A DNA stretch of 64,000 nucleotides from assembly GCF_001522545.3 (NCBI RefSeq), contig NC_031799.1:32280781-32344780 (forward strand). The letters are read 5' to 3'. The notes under the pieces were generated by a model. The model worked only from the letters and a program-made list of their open reading frames with translations. It ran no database searches and had not been told where the DNA came from. The stretch's first letter is position 1. Every line of letters begins with the position of its first letter. The position numbers and the translations under genes were made by a program. The stretch is from Parus major. Lineage: Eukaryota > Chordata > Aves > Passeriformes > Paridae. Of this stretch, positions 47,711-61,100 are shown piece after piece.

Positions 47711-49570
47711 CAAATATTAAGTTTAATTGGTATAAACCATTCAAGGATTTCTGCTTTGCAGCACTTGCAAGATACCTGATTTTTAAATGGCTATCAAGGA
47801 GCATTGCAGGAGCTATATCCAAGGTATCTCGTAGAGTGGAATTAAACAATGATAAAAAAAAAAAAAATTGAATTCTGCATCAGACTAAAACAAAATAAAA
47901 TCTCAGGTTGAGTGTAGAAAGTGTTTCACTCTGCTTTTGTTAGTTTGGGTTTTTTTTGTTTTTTGTTAGAGATAAAATGGTGTTTTTTCCATGAATATTG
48001 CAAGATAAATCATTGTTTCTAAAAAGCACTTTCCTTTTTATCAACTGGACTTAGATCTGGGTTCCTGCTTTCATAAGTGCACCTTTGCTCAGATTTTTAA
48101 TCTTGTTTTCCCATGTCTTCCAGTCACTAAAATTCTGGGAATCTAAAATGTGGATTGCAGCTCATAAGAAACCCTCAGTTCCTACTTTTGTCCTTCAAAC
48201 CAGTTTCTCTGAATTACCCCATATATATACCTGAGTACCTGGGCTGAGCTCAGCTCTAAGGTACACTAGGTCAAGAAGCTAGATATTTCTTTGAGGACTT
48301 TGTATATGCTATGTGAAACAACACAAACGCTTTCCAGTATTTGTTCTCTAAACTGACATAAATTAAAGAATCTCGCATATATTAGTGCAGGAATTAAATG
48401 TGTCCTCATTACTCTGGGTAAAACTGTGTTCTCTACATATCAAGTGATTATCAGACAGATAGCAATTTTTAATGTGGTTTGCCTAAAAAACCTTACAAGG
48501 GGCATAACAGTGATTAAGCTTGCAGCAAATTTATGAGATTAGGGAGCATTACATACAAGCAGTATCATTAGCCACTTATGTCATTTGTAAATGTCACAGC
48601 TGCTGCTAATTCATGAAACATGTTTTCATAACCAAGCTAACTTGGTTATTTTCTGTGTGTGAATTTTCTCTTATGAATTTCAAACCATGTCCCTTTTCTG
48701 GGCTTTTAAGAAAAGTGTACTTAGATTCGCAAGAGTGAATTCTGCAGTGAGCCCTCTGTGCCAATGTCCTTCAAGACTAAGTCAGAGCTCCCTGAGGTTC
48801 TGGATGGCATTTTTTCTTCTTGCTTTCAATCACAGATACCTACTTCTATGTTTCCTCGTAATGTTCTGTTGCTTTGACTTATTAGATAGTGGTAATAGCA
48901 ATACTATTATTAGCAAGATTAGTAAAAAGTCTTTTATCTGACTTTAGGCCCCTAACTCTTTGATAATCACATGTGGCATTAGACTTGCTTATGATACAAT
49001 ACTTGGGTACAAGCCACCTTACCTATGTGGCCAAAAAATGCGCCTTTCTCTGTTCTCCATCCCTGCATTATTATTATTGTTTAATGAGAAAGCTTTTTCA
49101 TTTTTTAAGGAAAGTTCATGGAACAGGATTATTCTGAATTTATAGATACTCTGAAATTTCTCTGAAGAGCTGCTTTCCCCCCTCACTGCCCTCATGAGGG
49201 CCCTGGAGGCTCAGGGAAAAGGGAGTTTACTTGCCTGTGCTGCTAGATCCAGATCACTAAATATCCAAACCTGAACAAAAAGAAGGGGAGAAAAGTGCAG
49301 AAAGCATTAACATGATACTGATTTCACAGAACTGCCAAATTAATTTTTTAAACAGCCTTAATCTTTGAAGGCTTGCCCTTTATACTGTTCATGAAGAGCA
49401 GCATTCCCAAGACAAGTAACTGTAGTGTCTTGAGACTGTGCTTTTATTCTAAAGCCACAGATGTAGCAACACTGGATCACAGACTGGCAATGCCCCCTCC
49501 CCATATTAAAAGGTCCCTGGCTTGTAAATTCCAGTGAGAGATTGAGTGATATGCTAATAGCAAAAAAAAA
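47711..49570. other. Unique stretch
   Basis: A poly(A) run lies at 47854-47867. A perfect hairpin occurs at 48628-48649 within 48500-48680, an AT-rich block with several TAAT and TTATGA-type motifs. No gene is supported. Confidence 0.35.
48628..48649. repeat. Perfect 9-bp hairpin, 4-base loop
   Basis: ATAACCAAG and CTTGGTTAT flank CTAA. It is a tight, perfect stem, but there is no T-run or gene context to make it a terminator or RNA gene. Confidence 0.85.
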
Positions 49571-50181
49571 TGTGATAATTGTAAGGCCCTCGGTTGTCCT
49601 TTCTGTTTAAGCCCTTATTGATATTTTTCTCTGGTTATGATTATGTTATGAGTAAAGCGTGTCTGGCTCATGCAAATGCGGAGTTGTTGAGTAGTGGTGG
49701 GGAGAGGTACTTTTGGGGTTGGCATTTCTTTTGACATGTACTTTTGTTGTTCCAGTGTGGTTTTGAACCCCTTTCTGTTCTTCCTTCAGTTCTCCCCACT
49801 GTGTGGTGGCTGCCTGGCAGCTCTGGCTGACCAGACTGTCAGGGCATGTTGGGGAGGGCAAGTGGTTGCCCCTTGTGGGAGGTGGCAGGGAGTGGGGGAC
49901 ACTTGTGGGGAGGCCTGGCAGGGCAACGCTGCACCACGAGTCAAGGTGTGAGAAGAGCTCCACCAATGAAAGGCACAGAAGGACATATAAGGGCTGTTAA
50001 GAATATTAATGAGGCTGATGTTCTCTGCGGGTACAAAAGATGCCCTTTTGTGGGAGAGCCTCTGGGGAGTAGGAGTCTCACTACACTCCCAACGCTGTCA
50101 CCCCTTTGCTTTATAATCTTTATGGGTTCCAATTAAATTTTATTTACTCATTCTTGCCTGGGGTTTGGGTAATTCATAGCA
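49571..50181 (+). mobile_element. Probable solo LTR with intact core promoter
   Basis: The block runs from TGTGATAATTG to CATAGCA (50175-50181), about 610 bases, and has LTR architecture in order: a G+C-rich segment, a CCAAT box (49963-49967), a TATA box ACATATAAGG (TATAA at 49986-49990), then a polyA signal ATTAAA (50132-50137) near the 3' end with a T-rich and GT-rich tail. Spacing from TATA to polyA, about 145 bases, suits an R region. The end dinucleotides TG and CA fit, but no target duplication is clear. No internal viral sequence follows, so it would be a solo LTR. The family is not certain. Several short reading frames through the G+C-rich part are shadows. Confidence 0.6.
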
Positions 50182-53100
50182 ATTGGAACCTACTTAGTTA
50201 CAGTATTTAATTCCCATTTTTAATCAAAGATGTCTTGAGCACAGATAACACTCAAAACTATTTCCAGACATTTCAACATAGTCTATATGATTTGCATTTG
50301 GCATCCCTGCTTAGCCGCAATTCTGTAATCTTTACCTGAGACTGGACTTTTGCCTTGACAACTTTTCCTCCAGACAGTGTAGGATTTTTAAGATTTGTAT
50401 CCAACTGCAAAAAGCAATTGGATTTTTGGAGAAAGAGGGACAGTTATCAAACTATGTATATTTTCAGGCAGAATGCAAAAAGACAGCTGGTAGTTTGTCT
50501 CTTTTAAATTCCTAATCAAGATTTGGGAGCGCATCAACAAAATGGCCAACAATTACTGGAAATTAGGAGAACTTGAAATTTTACAAAACTAATGAGACCT
50601 TACTAGAAATTGAAATAAGTTCTTGGTTACACATACACCTGTGAATGCACAGCATAACCCTAAACTAACACTTCACTAACACTAACACTTCAACCTAACA
50701 CTTCAGCTGAGAGTGAAATGTCTCTGTGCTGTTCACATGCACAGAAATCACAGATAGTACTTGCCTTAGGGAACTGACAATCCAAAGCACATCAGAAAAA
50801 GAAATGCTGATGTAGTGAGTTGAAACACACTTCTGGGTCAGAAAACAGTGGAACAGAACTTACATTTTCCGGCTGCTGTTCTGAGCCCAAAAGGCTCAGA
50901 AGGAGCCTGAAGACTAACATGGTCTGTATCAGTTGTTATAAATAAAACATAAATGTAATTATAAACATAAATACTTTAAAAGGCTTGTTATACATTGTGG
51001 TTTTCATCATTTACAGCACTAGCATGCATCCACAGCTACCACAAGAGACAGTTTCAGGCTTGTGAAAACATATATACTTGTTAATTGCAGTGGTCATAAA
51101 CTCCTTATGCTTTCCCCATTACTTCCCAAATTATTATTCTGTCATCTCTCAGAAAGTACACTTACTTCACTTTTGATAAGATTAGTTTTCTCAGATGTTT
51201 CTTTATTTGTATCATCTGATCTGTCTTGTGCCAAAAATCTTAAGAAAGTCTTTTCTCTGCAGATAGGTCCCCAGCTAGAATGTTTCAAGATGATATGAGA
51301 TAATGAAAATGGTGGTATTCTCACCAGCAGAAATGTGTTACTTTTTTCCCTCTCTTTATGGAAAAAAACATATTCATATTAGCAAATATATATATATTTT
51401 TTATTTTGATACAGAACTCTACAATTTTGTACTTTTAATTCTAAGCATAGATTGACTTTTGTTTTGTTTTACAACAAATCAAACTCTTTGTGCATTGCAG
51501 TATTCTAGACCAGCTAGATTTTAATTTGTGATTTCTACACCTTGTTTCCTATGAGTAGCGGCTATAACAGGAAAACAATTCTTGGTTTCTTCAGTCCAGT
51601 TTAGAATTTCATTGTGGATTGAACTGAATTTGAGCAACCTGCTGAAAGTAAAATAAAACAATATTTCTCTTCAAGTCTCTTCTGATTTTTTTACATGGGA
51701 AAAACAACTTTTCAATGTTTCTGTGCCATGTCCTTGTTTCACTCCATAATTTAATCTCTCTTGGACCTCAAGAAAACACAGCTGAAATCTAAAACATGTA
51801 AAGCAAAACATGCTGTCTTAATGGGATAATTAACTAGAAGGATTAACAATGAACCATTATCCTGGTAGTTAACAGAAGCTAATGGAAGTTATGAAGTGAT
51901 TACAAAAAAGATCATACAGCATTTCCAAGTTAGTCAGAAGGGTTCTAGCTGTACTATAAAGAGTGCAAATCCATTTGGTAAATCATGAAATCTTGGCTCT
52001 AGTAGTCTCCTCTAGGGCTAAATTATCTACATACATCTTGCTCTGAAATCCTTATCCACATTTAATCCCAACATTTATGAATACTGTGGATTATATAATG
52101 AGTCATCCTAACTTCTTAATTAGAACATACTCCGACTTTTATTAGCTGTGGGGCAATGGGTATTTCTGCCTACTCTTTGGTATGCTTTACCTTCAGGGAA
52201 AAAAAGTCAGATTAAAAATCATAGGACATGCAAACTAAAAATAACTAAAACTGATTACGAGTTGAAAAATGTGAAACAATTTTAGATTGACTACTCAGAT
52301 AAAATAACTTACTTACTCATTACTGTCCTATGAAATGTACCTTGATTCAGGGTCTGGAGCAAGTTGAGACATACTTAAATGACTCTTGGGCCCTGAAGCC
52401 TCTCCTTTTCTACTCTTTATTTATTTTTTTTTTTCTATTCCTTTTCCCTGTAATTCTAGTGTAAGTGCTTTACAAAATGTTTTAAAAACAGATGGGTGTA
52501 GGAATAGGAAAATGAGATGCTGGATGTTGAAGAATACATGCATGTCTTCTTTTCTTATTTAAAGCTACAATTATAGCTAACTACAAGTTGAAGTCTAGTA
52601 TAGAATAGTATAAGATCATGTTAGATTATGTTATTTCTCCTTCACTTGTGTATTTCTGTATCTTGGTCAAACTTTTCATTCCTATGAGTGTGTGCTATTT
52701 GGAATTATTTTTGGCTTCAACTCCAGAAAACTGGGAGGCAATGCTTCCTGGCTTTTTCTTGAAATATCCTCATTTTCTCAAAAATAATAATTTAGAAAAG
52801 TTGTTCTGTACCTGAAACAGGATATTTCTTTTGGTAGGACAGAGGTATAAAAAGGAAATTAGTACCTCCATCCTTTGCCTCCGGATATGCCTATAGCTGA
52901 TATTTTCACTGAAACTTTCTGTGTATTACTTGCTGGAGGACTCAGTCATTCAGTATTTGTTTTTCTTCATTTCATATTTTTTAAATATGAATACAAAATT
53001 TAACATAAAATAAAACTTTTTCTAATAAGAATAGTCTTTGCATTTAAAATTAGTTTGGTGACTGCTTTTATAAACAGGTATTCCTCATTTCGAGCTGAAA

Positions 53101-53504
53101 AGACTTCTAAACATTTAAATAATTTTCTACTGTTCTGGATTTTGAGATTCTGTTTTCTGACTTTACCAAAGTGCACTGTTTTTCATCTCTCTCCACACTT
53201 ACATTTTTTTACCCATATAATACAAAAATTTATGTAAAATTTCTTCATCCTTGGATTTTGAGCAGCAAAATCAATAAGAAAACAAATTAATCCTTTTTAG
53301 AGGGGTAGATCCCCTATGTCTGCCTTCAGAAGTAAGTGGGAAAGAATGACGCTTTCCTCAGCATGAGCCTTTAAAACTTTTGAGGATTTGTCTGGACAAA
53401 AAGATTTCATTTAGTAATATTATATGTTTTATATTTTATGAGTTTTGTTCTTCTTTATCTGAATGTTTTTTCATCAAGGAAAGAGGAGGAAAGAAACTCA
53501 GAAG
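50182..53504. other. Unique AT-rich stretch
   Basis: A degenerate repeat of ACTAACACTTCA type lies at 50656-50706. No exon, RNA gene or transposon is recognised in the rest. Confidence 0.35.
50656..50706 (+). repeat. Degenerate short tandem repeat (CTAACACTTCA)n
   Basis: ACTAACACTTC recurs about four times with small changes, after AACCCTAA. The array is about 50 bases and imperfect. Confidence 0.75.
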
Positions 53505-53745
53505 CCCCTTTGATGAGTTTGGGTCAGCTGTTCCCTCCCAGCCTCTGACTGTCACCCAGTTTTGGGGTCTGGCCTTTGGGGGTGCAAGTGTTTAGAGGGA
53601 AACCCTTGATGCTGTACAAGCATTGCGCAGCCACAGCAATAACACTGATAGCTGGTGTGTTATCAACACTACTTTATCCACAAATGCAAAGCACAGTACC
53701 ATGCAAGCTTCCATGAAGAAAGTTAACCCCATCCCAGCCAAATTG
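53505..53745. mobile_element. Avian ERV LTR relic
   Basis: The series 'gctgtacaagcattgcgcagccacagcaataacactgatagctggtgtgttatcaacactactt', 'atccacaaatgcaaagcacagtaccatg', 'cttccatgaagaaagttaaccccatcccagcca' matches a segment I recall as frequent in bird endogenous retrovirus copies. No TATA or polyA signal is included, so it is a partial copy. Orientation is not assigned. The upstream part (53505-53590) is G+C-rich and probably belongs to it. Confidence 0.55.
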
Positions 53746-55110
53746 ACTGCAATATGTAAATTTTTCAGCCAATTGACTGTTTTATTAAAATGTTGATGAA
53801 GATGCTAGAGGTGTACCTTCAGGATGAAAAGAAACAGGCACAAGGGATCGTGTGTTCACAACTGGACCTAAATGAAATCGAAACCATTTTCATTTACTTG
53901 GTTTCAGAGTTAGGCAAGTAAGGGTGATTTTGTCCTGTTTACCTCAACTAGTTCTCAGCTATGTGAAGCGTTTTTTTTCTCCTTCCTGCCCTAGGCTCTT
54001 TCATTAAAGTTCCTTGCTGTATTAAGTGTGACCATATGTCAGTGGAAGTGTTTAGTATAGCAGGAAGGAGCTGTGTGTGAAAGATTAAATGAGAGTATTC
54101 TACCTAATTAAAAAACTGTGCATCTGAAGGGAATTCTACAGTGCTGCTTCTTATTAGACAATTGATATTATTCCATTTAACCAGAATTGTTGATGTTAAG
54201 TATTAGACTGATGATCACCACTCAGGATTCCCAGCATGTTCCAAATAAAGAAACTTTTTCTTTTGCACTGTATGAACATGCTTCCCTAGCTCTTTTGAAA
54301 TGCATTATATGTCTTTCATATGTCTTCTATGTTAAAAATTTAGTCTGGAACGTGTGAATTTGCCTAACTGGATTCTCTTTTATGACCGTCCTCCTTCCCT
54401 GGTGAAGGGGATGTCAGCACAAAGAAGGGCATCCTTCTTTACAAGTTTTTTCTAGTGTTCAATATTAATGACTGAGACAACTATGAATAATTCCTGTGCC
54501 TGTGACAAAAGCCTTTTGGATGAGAACAAAGAAAATTACTTCTGTCCTTAAGAACAAACTACTTTTCAGCTTTTCAGCAAGCTCTGCAAGAATCATTCAG
54601 GTTTGGCTATCTCACTGTAACAAAAGTAGTCTGGAACAGATTTTACTTCTCTTTACTGCAACCAAAGTGGGCAAACCCCACAAAGTAGGTGCCAGCAGCA
54701 TCTGACACTCACTCAGCTCAACAAAACATGCTAAAAAACACTAAAAAGTGGAAAGCCCAACACAAACGTTCATATTTTTCCACAGCTAGACAGCTTCTGT
54801 GCTGAATGACAGAGCTAAAAGCTATTGTATCTCTTTAGAGTCTGCAGTCAGTCTCTGAGGTCACAAAAACATTGGACACAAATGGAAAGCCCCTTTATTT
54901 CCCCTGAAATATTTATGTGCTGCTGCATTTCAGAAGACTGACTAATCAACAGGTTTTGCCATATCCCAGGAGTTTTTCACTACTTTTCCTAAGCTGGTTT
55001 CACCTTGAATAAAAAGTGTATGGTCATAGTAGCAGAGAAATACTGCCTTTCCTCATTTTGCAGAGATATTTTAATGCAGAGTCCAAGGATATATTTATTT
55101 GCCTAAAGCA
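53746..55110. other. Unique stretch
   Basis: No gene or further repeat is recognised. The open frame at 54496-54705 has no splice signals. Confidence 0.35.
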
Positions 55111-55176
55111 GGAGGACTTGGTTGTGTTAAGGACTCAATCATCTCAGAAGTCTTTTCCAACCTAAACAATTCTAGG
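55111..55176 (+). mobile_element. CR1 LINE, terminal 3' stub
   Basis: The sense order 'ggaggacttggttgtgttaaggactcaatcatctcagaagtcttttccaacctaaacaattctag' fits the last part of a CR1 3' UTR (consensus ggttggactcgatgatctcagaggtcttttccaacctaaatgattctatg). About 65 bases remain, strongly 5'-truncated, with an 8-12 base insertion relative to consensus. Confidence 0.8.
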
Positions 55177-58100
55177 AGGAGCTTTAAAAGGAAGACACAG
55201 AAAGAGAATTTTCTCAATTGACTTAATGGACTACAGTATCTTGTTGGGATATGACAAGATTTCACATTCTTGCTGTTGACCAGGAAGAATGGAGATTCAA
55301 TGGGCATCAAAAGTAGCCCTCCCCAAAGCACCCTCTTGACATGCTTGTTCTCCTCTCTCAAAAACAAACCCTTCTAATAAAAAGTTGAGCCTTAAGAATG
55401 ACACTATATTTAGTAGGGAGACCTTGGAATTCCACATTAATTAAATTAACTCAAATTAGTATATTCTGATAAAGTATTGTTTTAAAACACTCTAAACTTT
55501 AAAACATTCTGGTAGTGAAAAAAGCCTGAGAAATGAAGGGAGTCGTGAGCCACAGTATTCATAAATCTCAATACAGGTTTTAAATACATCAAGCATCTGC
55601 ACGTAAAAGTATGAGAAAGCAATGACTCACCTTGAGCTCAGCAGTGGGGTGGAAGACCAGTTTACTCAGCACCTGAGGCAAACAGCTATCTTTTAATATC
55701 CTTCCATGTTGTTTCACAGATTGAACAGAGGTTATTAAATTAAACTGAATTTTAAACAATTAAACAAAATTTTGTTGTCAAATGTCTGCCTTTTCTATAG
55801 TACATTCTATCAGTAGATTGCATTGGGATAGAAAAGGAGTTGGAGTATATGTTTAACTATATGACTTCATTTTAATCAATTTGCAATTTAATTTTAATTT
55901 CATTTTTAATTTAATTAATTGAGTTCCGGATCCAAAATTCTCCAAAGTCAACTTCAGCCCCAGCCACTGTGTCTGCACTTTGAAGCCTTTTGAAGTTACT
56001 TTGGATTGGACCAAAGCTGACAGATAAGTCAAAACTTGGCTGCAAGCAGAGGATTTTTTTCTCCTTCAAACCGCTGGTTCCTCCCTTGAGTCGCTGAGAG
56101 CAGTGTAAGTCCAATCTGTAGATACTTCAAAGGCTTCAAACAGCAAACACTGTGGCTATGTCTCAGGCTGAAACAGATGGTTTAACAGAACCCAACGATT
56201 TTGGGGCCTCCCAGTGCTTCTCAGTGCATTTTAAAGATTAAAATCACTATAAAATGGAAAGAAATTTGTGTAAGTCTTTCTCCCTTTTCCTTTGCAAAAA
56301 ATCTGGATTTTACAAGAACATCTGTCTACCTTCATGTCTAAGTGAAGCTCTTTCCTGTATAAAGCATGAAAAAATCTTCAGGCAATCATCTTTACAAAGC
56401 CAATCATCCTGTTCCAGAGCTCTCTTGGTTTTGCCAGGTCATTTGGTTTACTATCCAAGTTTCTGGTGGAGGCAGTGTTCACTTGAAGGATGAAAGATTT
56501 AAACTTAAACAATAGGAACTGAAAAACATTCTGCACATGGAAGAAAAAATATACAATAAAATAATTGTATCTTGTATTTCATAACTACCTCTCACAATAA
56601 ATTAAAATACTGTAATTTTTTTTACTGTTTCCAACTCAGACATGGGACGAGGTTGATGACAGGTGGAAATTAAACTAGGTCTTGAAAATGTTGTGTGTTT
56701 TAGTTATTGGGGTTCCTCTCCTAAAGATTTATTTCAAAGTATTACTCCTTGCTTACATGTTATAGAAAAGATATCCTGTTTACTTCCAGCTGTGTGGTTT
56801 TGACTACACTTTAATCAAACAAACTAAAAACTTATTTACATGTTAATGGACAAGCTGCATGTTTATCATAATGTAAAACTAGTCTTTAAAATATCTAGGT
56901 GGATGTAAAAAGAAAATAAGAAAAATATGAGGCTGATCTTCTAAGTACAAAGAGCCTTCTGACTGAGCTGTTTTCATTAGACACTAGAGCATTTTCCAAA
57001 GACCATAACTCTTCACCTTCATGGTACACAGCTCAGAAGGAACCACAGCCTCTGGCCGGTGCTGAAGTGAACTCAATTTTAGTGAGAGAAGGTAAGACAC
57101 AGAAGCTCATTGAGAACACCAGATAACAGCAGCAAGAGCCAGATCCCTCCACATCTCATAGCAGGAAAGGAGCTGAGGGAGCCCTTGGTCACCACCTGGG
57201 CAGCTTTACCTGCTTTACTGCTGTTCCAGTGGTGGTTCCTGAAAGCAGCACCAGCCCATAATGCTAGGCAAGACAAGGTATCATTCTGCCCTGATACTCT
57301 GGAGTGCTGGAAGTAGCACAGGTTTGTGGGAAAAAAATGTGAACTAAATCCATTAACTAGATCTTCAGCGCACTGAATCACAATATTCTGATACCTCAGT
57401 ACCAAGGAAATTGAAAGTATTATTTATTAATTTTGTGGATTTTTGTGCAGGCAGAATAGTAGGCCAAATACAGTTGGAAGAATGAAAAGAAAGAATTACA
57501 TTGGGCATATAAGCTTAGATAAGGAATAGTCTGATTCAGATATCTGCAAATGGTAATTTAGCTCTTTTACTGTTTAATTTTTTGTATGTTTGGTAGCAAA
57601 GTGTCAGCTCTGCATGGTGACCTGGATGTTATAGTTTTGTTACAGTGAAGTCTTTTTGATTCTTGATAGTGAACAGCTTCTTGAAATGTCAGCTAAGTGT
57701 GGTTTAGATGATAATGTAAAATTTGAAAACTGAAAAGGTTTCCAGGTGTATCTGTATGTCAGATGTACTGGCAAAGACTTTGCACTGGGGAGAAATGAAT
57801 TGAAAGATATGACCAGAGGCAAAAATTCCATACTGAAGAGGCTTCTATCTACACACTGTATTCTCTCACTTTTCTCAGCTCCTGGGTTGAATTAGCATTC
57901 ACAAAAGGAACATGTTATTGGGCAAGGGGGGTGTTTTCGTTTTCATCCCAGAGCAAATACCAGAAATAATGTCTTAATGGTCTGTCATGGCATGGATACT
58001 GGCTATGCTTCGCTGTTTGCTAAGATGGTTTTATTGCCAGTCAGTGGACTTAAGCCATTGCCACTAGTTGTTGCAAACAGGACTTGTCAGAGCTGCCTGA

Positions 58101-61100
58101 TACATGTGGTGAGCTTATTCTGCTTGTTTGCCTTCTAAACTGAATGGACAAACAAAAATGGAGAATGGGTGAGTCTTCAGCATCATTTTACATTTAATAA
58201 AGGGAGATGTCTCTGGTGCAGATGTGGTACCTGTGCACTGTGTTTTCTGAGGAGAAGATAATTTTTTTTTTTTTTTTCTTGCCGGATCTTATTAATATTT
58301 TCCCATTCATAAAGCTGTGAAGTGGATCATGAAAATTATTGCATTGTGAAAGTACTGCAGTGGCTGGTGTGGAGAAATGGTTTCAGTAAGTAGAGAGCGC
58401 AGTGCAGAATTATGCAATGTAAAGACAAAGAAATAGGACACAGTAGCAATACTGCCACTGTGTAATTGATGAGAGGTGAACTATTCCCACTTACCTATAC
58501 CAAAAAAATATAAATCTTAAAAAAGGTAGAGAAATCTTGCACTTCTAGTACTCTAATGACTCTAGAAAAACAGATGAGGTTTGGTGTCTCTGTGTTGCAC
58601 TGCATTCAACTTTATTTCAGAGAAAACTGTAGTGAGCAGTGAGAGAAAATTTTAGAAAACAGAAACAGACAAAATAAGAACTTTTTAACCCAAGTGTTCT
58701 CTGTTTTCCTGTTCCTATGTTGGTTTTCTGAGGAAAAACATATGTAGTAGAAAAAGATCCAAATATTGTCCTTACTGGAGGAAACTCTACAGATTGGGCT
58801 GAAGTAGTTACCAAAGAAACCACACAGGAAAGTGCTACTATGAGCTACCACTACCATGGGAAGAGGGCTCTCATTCATTTCCAGGGAATTCACAAAGACA
58901 TGAAAGGATACTAGAAACCAAACTGCATTTAACTACAAATAAAATTAATAGGGTTATCCTTGGTCTTGAATATCTGAATACAAGGCCAGCATGTCTTCTG
59001 TATTACTTTAGAAAACTGAGGAAGATGACAATGTCAAAAGAAGATTTAAAAAAACACAGAAACCGCATGTCCTGGGGGCAGGCTGCAGAGACCAAGGAGT
59101 GTGGTGAACTTAATACCCCCAGGTATAGGGGTCCCTGAGGGAAGGGGTCCAATCGTGAACCTGGGCCACGTACATGAACTTATATGTGACAGGTCCCAAA
59201 ACCAACTGAAAGCCAGAACCAGAAACATGGACTATTATGGAATGATCCCAGTAACATCCTTGTCTCCGTCCTTTCAGTATCCCTCTTCCCTTGCTCTCAG
59301 GTTTATGCTTTCTGTGCAAGTCACCTGAGCTAAGCCACTATCCATCACAGCCGGTTCAGTTCCCATATCAGCTTATATGTGTCCTTCCAGAAAAAGGATA
59401 AACCTTGTCTTGTACTGTCCCAGAACTGCAGGCTGGATGGGAAGTATCAGTCCTCTGATGACATGGGAGACTGATTTTATCTTTCTATTCATCAAGGCCT
59501 TAGCCTCACTGAAGTCAAAGTTGTAAAGGCAGCAAAATATGATGTGGAGTTTTGTTGAAACTGCAATTCTCAGCAGAATTAGGGTGAAAGTAGCTAAACT
59601 CTCCACTCAGGGACCTCAGTATTTACAGCTATCAGATTAGAAGAATATTTCATAGAGTGTTACAGATATTACAGGAGAGCTCCATCAACGACAGATGACT
59701 TCTGGGGTTAGTAAATAATGACTTCATTTCAACATGAGTCTTAAATAACAGCAGTAAAATATTTGAGTCAGTTTGAGTTCCCTTATTTGGCCCCGTGGTT
59801 CTTTGCCTTCCTGACCGAACTGTCTGCTAGGCCTAATGCATGAGGTGTCTGTCTTTGCAGCAGACAGGCATGCTGTGAGCTGCATTTGTGGCTGATGTTT
59901 TATTTCTGGGCAGACATTCAGATGACTGGCACTTTCTGAATACCTGAGAGAGGCATCCTTCCCTTTCCACCGCACATTAGTTGCTCATGCTGCTCATCCA
60001 TCCTGCCTTTTGACGTCCATCATCATTGCTGCTAACGGTGGTTGCAGAGTGTAATTCTCAAAGTCTGTCCATATTAGTATGTATGGCTGCTGGCAGAGGC
60101 GGAAAGAGCGCTCCTTTGAAACGAGTACAATACTCCTTAGCCCACTGAGTCATACACATCTGCTGGTGGGAGGAAGGTTGAAATCTATAAGAGAAATTAA
60201 TTTACGAGGGAAACTACTGATTACCATCAAGTACGTTAGATATTTTCAGGCAACACAATTATCTTGATAAATCTTATACTACATTTTTGCAGTGTGATAC
60301 TATAGGCCTTCTGAATACTGTTGTCACATCCTGACAACTAAATTACCTGAAGTACAGTATTAATAGCAGTCATGACATTCTGTAAAAGCCACAAGTTCTT
60401 TCAGTTGTGCCTCAGTAATTTGCTAGGTTAGAAATTAACAATGTGAGTACGCCTGGCTCCAGCCAGTAGCACATTGCTTAACCCCACCTGTCTGACCTTG
60501 TTTTAGCTTCAGTGCTTGCCACTGTTCTTCTGGGTTCTAGCATGGAGAAATGAAACGCAGTTAACCCTTTTCTGACTTGAAACTTCTATTTTCTTTTTTG
60601 CCTCTTTTTATTCATAATGAAATAATTTGTAAAGTCAATATTGCTTTCTTTTTTCCCATTTACTGAGATATTTGTGGTAACAGCATTCAGTTGTGAGCAG
60701 TTCTCTCTTTTATAAAAAAAAAAAAATAATTTATTTTTCCTGGGTGAAATTTTCTCTGTCCTGACTGGCAGAAAGAGGAGTACTACCTAACCACTTGGGC
60801 ATGAGCTCTGCCATGGAAGCACTGACCTAAGCAAAGATTGGTGAAATCCTGCTGTCCATTCTACACTGGCAGCTGATGACCCATGCTGTCCCTGGCCAGC
60901 ACAGAGCTATCCTGAGTCAAGGGTAAGTAGATACAGACAGCTGTTCTGGACAGACAGTTGTCTTATCTGGGGTGTTATTTCAGTCAGAAAAGTGCCAGGA
61001 CCAGCACCAGGAAAGAAGCATACTCTCATAAAATGTGGTAATTGAAGTTTTTCATGCTCCAGTTCATGAAAGTTCACTGGTTATTTTTGGGAGATATTTG

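Noticed and set aside
48628..48649. Hairpin as a microRNA precursor or terminator
   Set aside because: The stem is only 9 bp, too short for a microRNA, and there is no T-run or bacterial context for a terminator.
49646..50136. Overlapping open frames on both strands
   Set aside because: They fall in the G+C-rich part of the probable LTR and share no domain; they are shadows of base composition.
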